Below, in pieces: positions 61,564 through 64,000 of a stretch of 64,000 bases of DNA. The translations under genes and the position numbers were made by a program. Where the stretch lies: assembly GCF_014489495.1 (NCBI RefSeq), contig NZ_CP060780.1, positions 62,001 through 126,000 on the forward strand, in the 5' to 3' direction. The DNA is from Sphingomonas daechungensis. GTDB taxonomy: Bacteria > Pseudomonadota > Alphaproteobacteria > Sphingomonadales > Sphingomonadaceae. Every line of letters starts with the position of its first letter. The stretch's first letter is position 1. The notes under the pieces are model-generated. The model was not told the origin of the DNA and ran no database searches. It worked only from the letters and a program-made list of their open reading frames with translations.

Positions 61564-63100
61564 ACGAGCATAGTATCCGCAATGTCGTTATCGTCGGCGG
61601 CGGCACTGCCGGCTGGATGGCGGCTGCGGCGCTCTCGCGTTATCTCGACAATGGATACACGCAGACAAGCCTGATCGAGTCCGAGGACATCGGCACCATT
61701 GGAGTGGGCGAAGCGACCATTCCGCCGCTGGTCAACTTCAACGCCATGCTCGGCATCGACGAAGACGAGTTCCTCGCGGCAACCAAGGGCACGTTCAAAC
61801 TCGGGATCGAGTTCGTGAACTGGGGGCAGATCGGACATCGCTACTTCCACCCGTTCGGGAACTACGGGCACGACCTGCAGGGTGTTCATTTCCACCAACT
61901 CTACCTGCGCGAACGAAGCCAGCGAGTGATGCAGGATATCTCCGCCTGGTCGATTACCGCAGTGGCATCGTCGCTTGGCCGTTGCGCCAGACCTGGTCCC
62001 GAAACGCGTCCCCGTTGTCGGGGATGACGCATGCCTTCCATTTCGACGCCAGCCTGTATGCCGCATACCTGCGCAGCTACGCCGAGCGCCTCGGTGTCCG
62101 CCGGATCGAGGGCAAAATTGTCGAGACGCGCCTGCGTGGCGAGGACGGGTTCGTCGAAGCCGTCACCCTCGACAATGGCCGGACCATCGAGGGCGATCTT
62201 TTCATCGACTGTTCCGGCTTTCGCGGACTCCTGATCGAACAGGATCTCGAGACCGGATACGAAGATTGGACCCACTGGCTGCCCTGTGATCGGGCGCTGG
62301 CAGTGCCGAGCACCTATGACGGACAGCCCGATCCGTTCACGCGATCCACCGCACACGGCAGCGGCTGGCAATGGCGCATCCCGCTGCAGCACCGGATGGG
62401 CAACGGCCTGGTCTATTCCAGCGCGCATATCTCCGATGACGATGCGGCCCAGCTCCTTCTCGACAACCTGGAAGGCGAACAACTAGCCGACCCGCGTGCA
62501 CTTTCGTTCACCACCGGTCGGCGGCTTCTCGCGTGGAACAAGAACGTCGTGGCGCTGGGGCTGGCCAGCGGCTTCGTCGAGCCGCTTGAATCGACCAGCA
62601 TCCACCTGATCCAGGCCGGGATCGCCCGGCTGCTCGCATTATTCCCGGACAAGCGCTTCAGCCCGATCGAGCGCGATGAATATAACCAGCAGATTCAAAA
62701 CCTGTTCGAAGACGTCCGCGACTTCGTCATTCTCCATTACTGGGCGAACCGCCGCACGGACTCGGACTTCTGGAAATCGTGCGCAGCCATGGAATTGCCG
62801 GACAGCCTTCAGCGGAAGATCGATCTGTGGCGCTCCAAGGCCCGCATATTCCGGGAGAATGCAGAGTTGTTCGCACGCACGAGCTGGGTCGCGGTGATGT
62901 TGGGGCAAGGCATCCTGCCAGAGAGCTACGATCCGATCGCGGACGCGCTGGACGAGCAGAAGGTTGCGGCCGCGCTGGAGCAGATGCGGCTGGCCAATCT
63001 CCAGGCCGCCGAAAGGCTTCCGAGCCACGGCGAATTTCTCGCGGAAATCCTGGGCCATCGACGTCGCTCCGAACCCGAGCTCCCGGAGTTCATCTTTTGA
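61560..63100 (+). CDS. Tryptophan-halogenase family flavoprotein, copy 3 (one frameshift)
   Basis: About 514 residues. [23 protein letters not shown] and [16 protein letters not shown] form the flavin site; [24 protein letters not shown] has the catalytic-type Lys80; [20 protein letters not shown] and [19 protein letters not shown] complete the halogenase signature. One base is missing near 61980. The C-terminal helix pair ([25 protein letters not shown]) is normal. It overlaps copy 2 by four bases and copy 4 by four bases (TTGA). Confidence 0.88.
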
Positions 63101-64000
63101 GGCCCGACCGCATCCGCAAGGTGGTCGTCGTCGGCGGTGGCACAGCAGGCTGGATGTCCGCCGCGGCCCTGTCGAAGATCATGGGAGACATTCCCGACTT
63201 CAAAGTCGAGCTGGTGGAATCCGAGGAGATCGGAACCGTTGGCGTTGGCGAAGCAACGATCCCGCAAATTACGTTGTTCAACCAGCTACTGGAAATCGAC
63301 GAAGGCGAATTCTGCCGCGAAACCAACGCGACGTACAAGCTCGGAATCGAATTCGTCGACTGGACTCATATCGGGCACCGCTACGTCCATCCGTTTGGCT
63401 ATTACGGGCTCGACATGAAGGGGTGGAATTCCACCATCACTGGCTCAAGGGCCGGATGCTGGGCGATGACACTCCGCTTGGCGATTACTCGCTCGGCGGC
63501 ATTGCCGGAGTCATGGGGAAGTTCTCACATCCCCGTTCCGACCAGCCGAACTCCCTCTGTCCAAGATTGCTTACGCCTTCCAGTTCGATGCGAGCCTCTA
63601 TGCGCGGTACTTGCGCAAAATGGCGGAAGCGGCCGGTGTCACCCGTACCGAGGGGCGGATCGTCGAAGTCGTTCAAAACGCCGAGACTGGCTTCGTTGAA
63701 GCTGTCGTCCTTGAAAGCGGGAAGCGTGTCGAGGGCGAGCTTTTCATCGATTGTTCCGGCTTCCGCGGACTCCTGATCGAGCAGACCCTAAAGAGCGGCT
63801 TCGAGGATTGGTCGGCGTGGCTCCCCTGCGATCGCGCGCTTGCCGCGCCTTGCGAACTCGGAGGCGATCATCAGCCTTTGACGCGCTCGACCGCGCGGTC
63901 GGCGGGTTGGCAATGGCGGATCCCGCTCCAGCATCGCATCGGCAACGGTTACGTCTACTCGAGCGCGCATATTTCAGACGACGAAGCCGCCTCGGTCCTG
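63097..64000 (+). CDS. Tryptophan-halogenase family flavoprotein, copy 4, 5' part (two frameshifts; cut by window edge)
   Basis: From TTG at 63097: [74 protein letters not shown] (Lys81), and after two missing bases near 63420 and 63552 the segments [23 protein letters not shown] and [21 protein letters not shown], then [30 protein letters not shown]. It is closest to copy 3. The gene runs off the window, so the catalytic Glu cannot be checked. Confidence 0.86.

Overview
The window is one GC-rich, gene-dense stretch of an alphaproteobacterial chromosome, most likely from the order Sphingomonadales (a Sphingomonas-like organism). The placement rests on protein style: TonB-dependent receptors and outer-membrane barrels with proline-rich tails, a TonB-ExbB-ExbD-ExbD cluster, FolP with an N-terminal extension, a pnt transhydrogenase encoded in three parts, an aa3-type oxidase subunit IV, CpaF, CtrA-like TTAACCAT boxes, and a xylan locus carrying tryptophan-halogenase-like flavoproteins. 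I see no rRNA, tRNA, insertion sequence, prophage or CRISPR array.

A warning governs the whole annotation. About 50 apparent frameshifts occur in roughly 30 genes, including essential ones (atpD, atpH, parC, purC, priA). Wherever I rebuilt the reading frame, the whole-gene length fits loss of single bases (for example uvrC three losses, priA five, purC two). This looks like deletion-type sequencing or consensus error, so these genes are given as full-length CDS with the shift positions noted, not as pseudogenes. The one convincing remnant is a truncated glycosyltransferase at 1347-1652.

Layout: 1-2.1 kb, glutathione synthetase end, DedA protein, glycosyltransferase remnant, small secreted protein. 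2.1-6.8 kb (minus), TPR protein, uvrC, recO, apaG. 6.8-15.7 kb, racemase, pntAB-pntB, CHASE2-EAL protein, a small ORF with its own terminator, yjbQ, ybaK, an FAD oxidoreductase, pntAA and the oxidase subunit IV; the transhydrogenase genes are split by about 5 kb. 15.8-26 kb, an atypical sigma-54-type regulator, a DUF2233 lipoprotein, folP, the TonB/ExbB/ExbD energiser genes, folB with a FolM-like reductase, and a DUF1285-Nudix-CCA operon. 26-37.6 kb, an outer-membrane barrel, an L,D-transpeptidase, a PAS-GGDEF-EAL protein, parC, a LysR regulator, two small ORFs, purC and priA. 37.6-42.9 kb, a tandem pair of secreted HExxH/TPR proteins, ada, DUF1203 and a GNAT. 43-48 kb, the F1 ATP synthase operon atpHAGDC with a YHS-like small gene between atpD and atpC. 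48.5-51.3 kb, cpaF, an esterase and a small secreted protein.

51.3-64 kb is the most distinctive part: a glucuronoxylan locus. A GH10 xylanase and a GH67 alpha-glucuronidase diverge from one near-palindromic operator. A large TonB-dependent receptor has a perfect copy of that operator (TGTTAGCGCTAACA) at its start, and divergent from the receptor run four tandem, translationally coupled flavin-dependent halogenase-like genes, the first with a 12/14 operator match over its start codon. The second of the four has lost the halogenase signatures. The inferred scheme is xylan cleavage, TonB-driven uptake and glucuronate removal under one LacI-type regulator encoded outside the window, with the flavoproteins' role unknown. 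The receptor and the barrel at 26 kb end in an almost identical 35-residue Pro-Cys tail.
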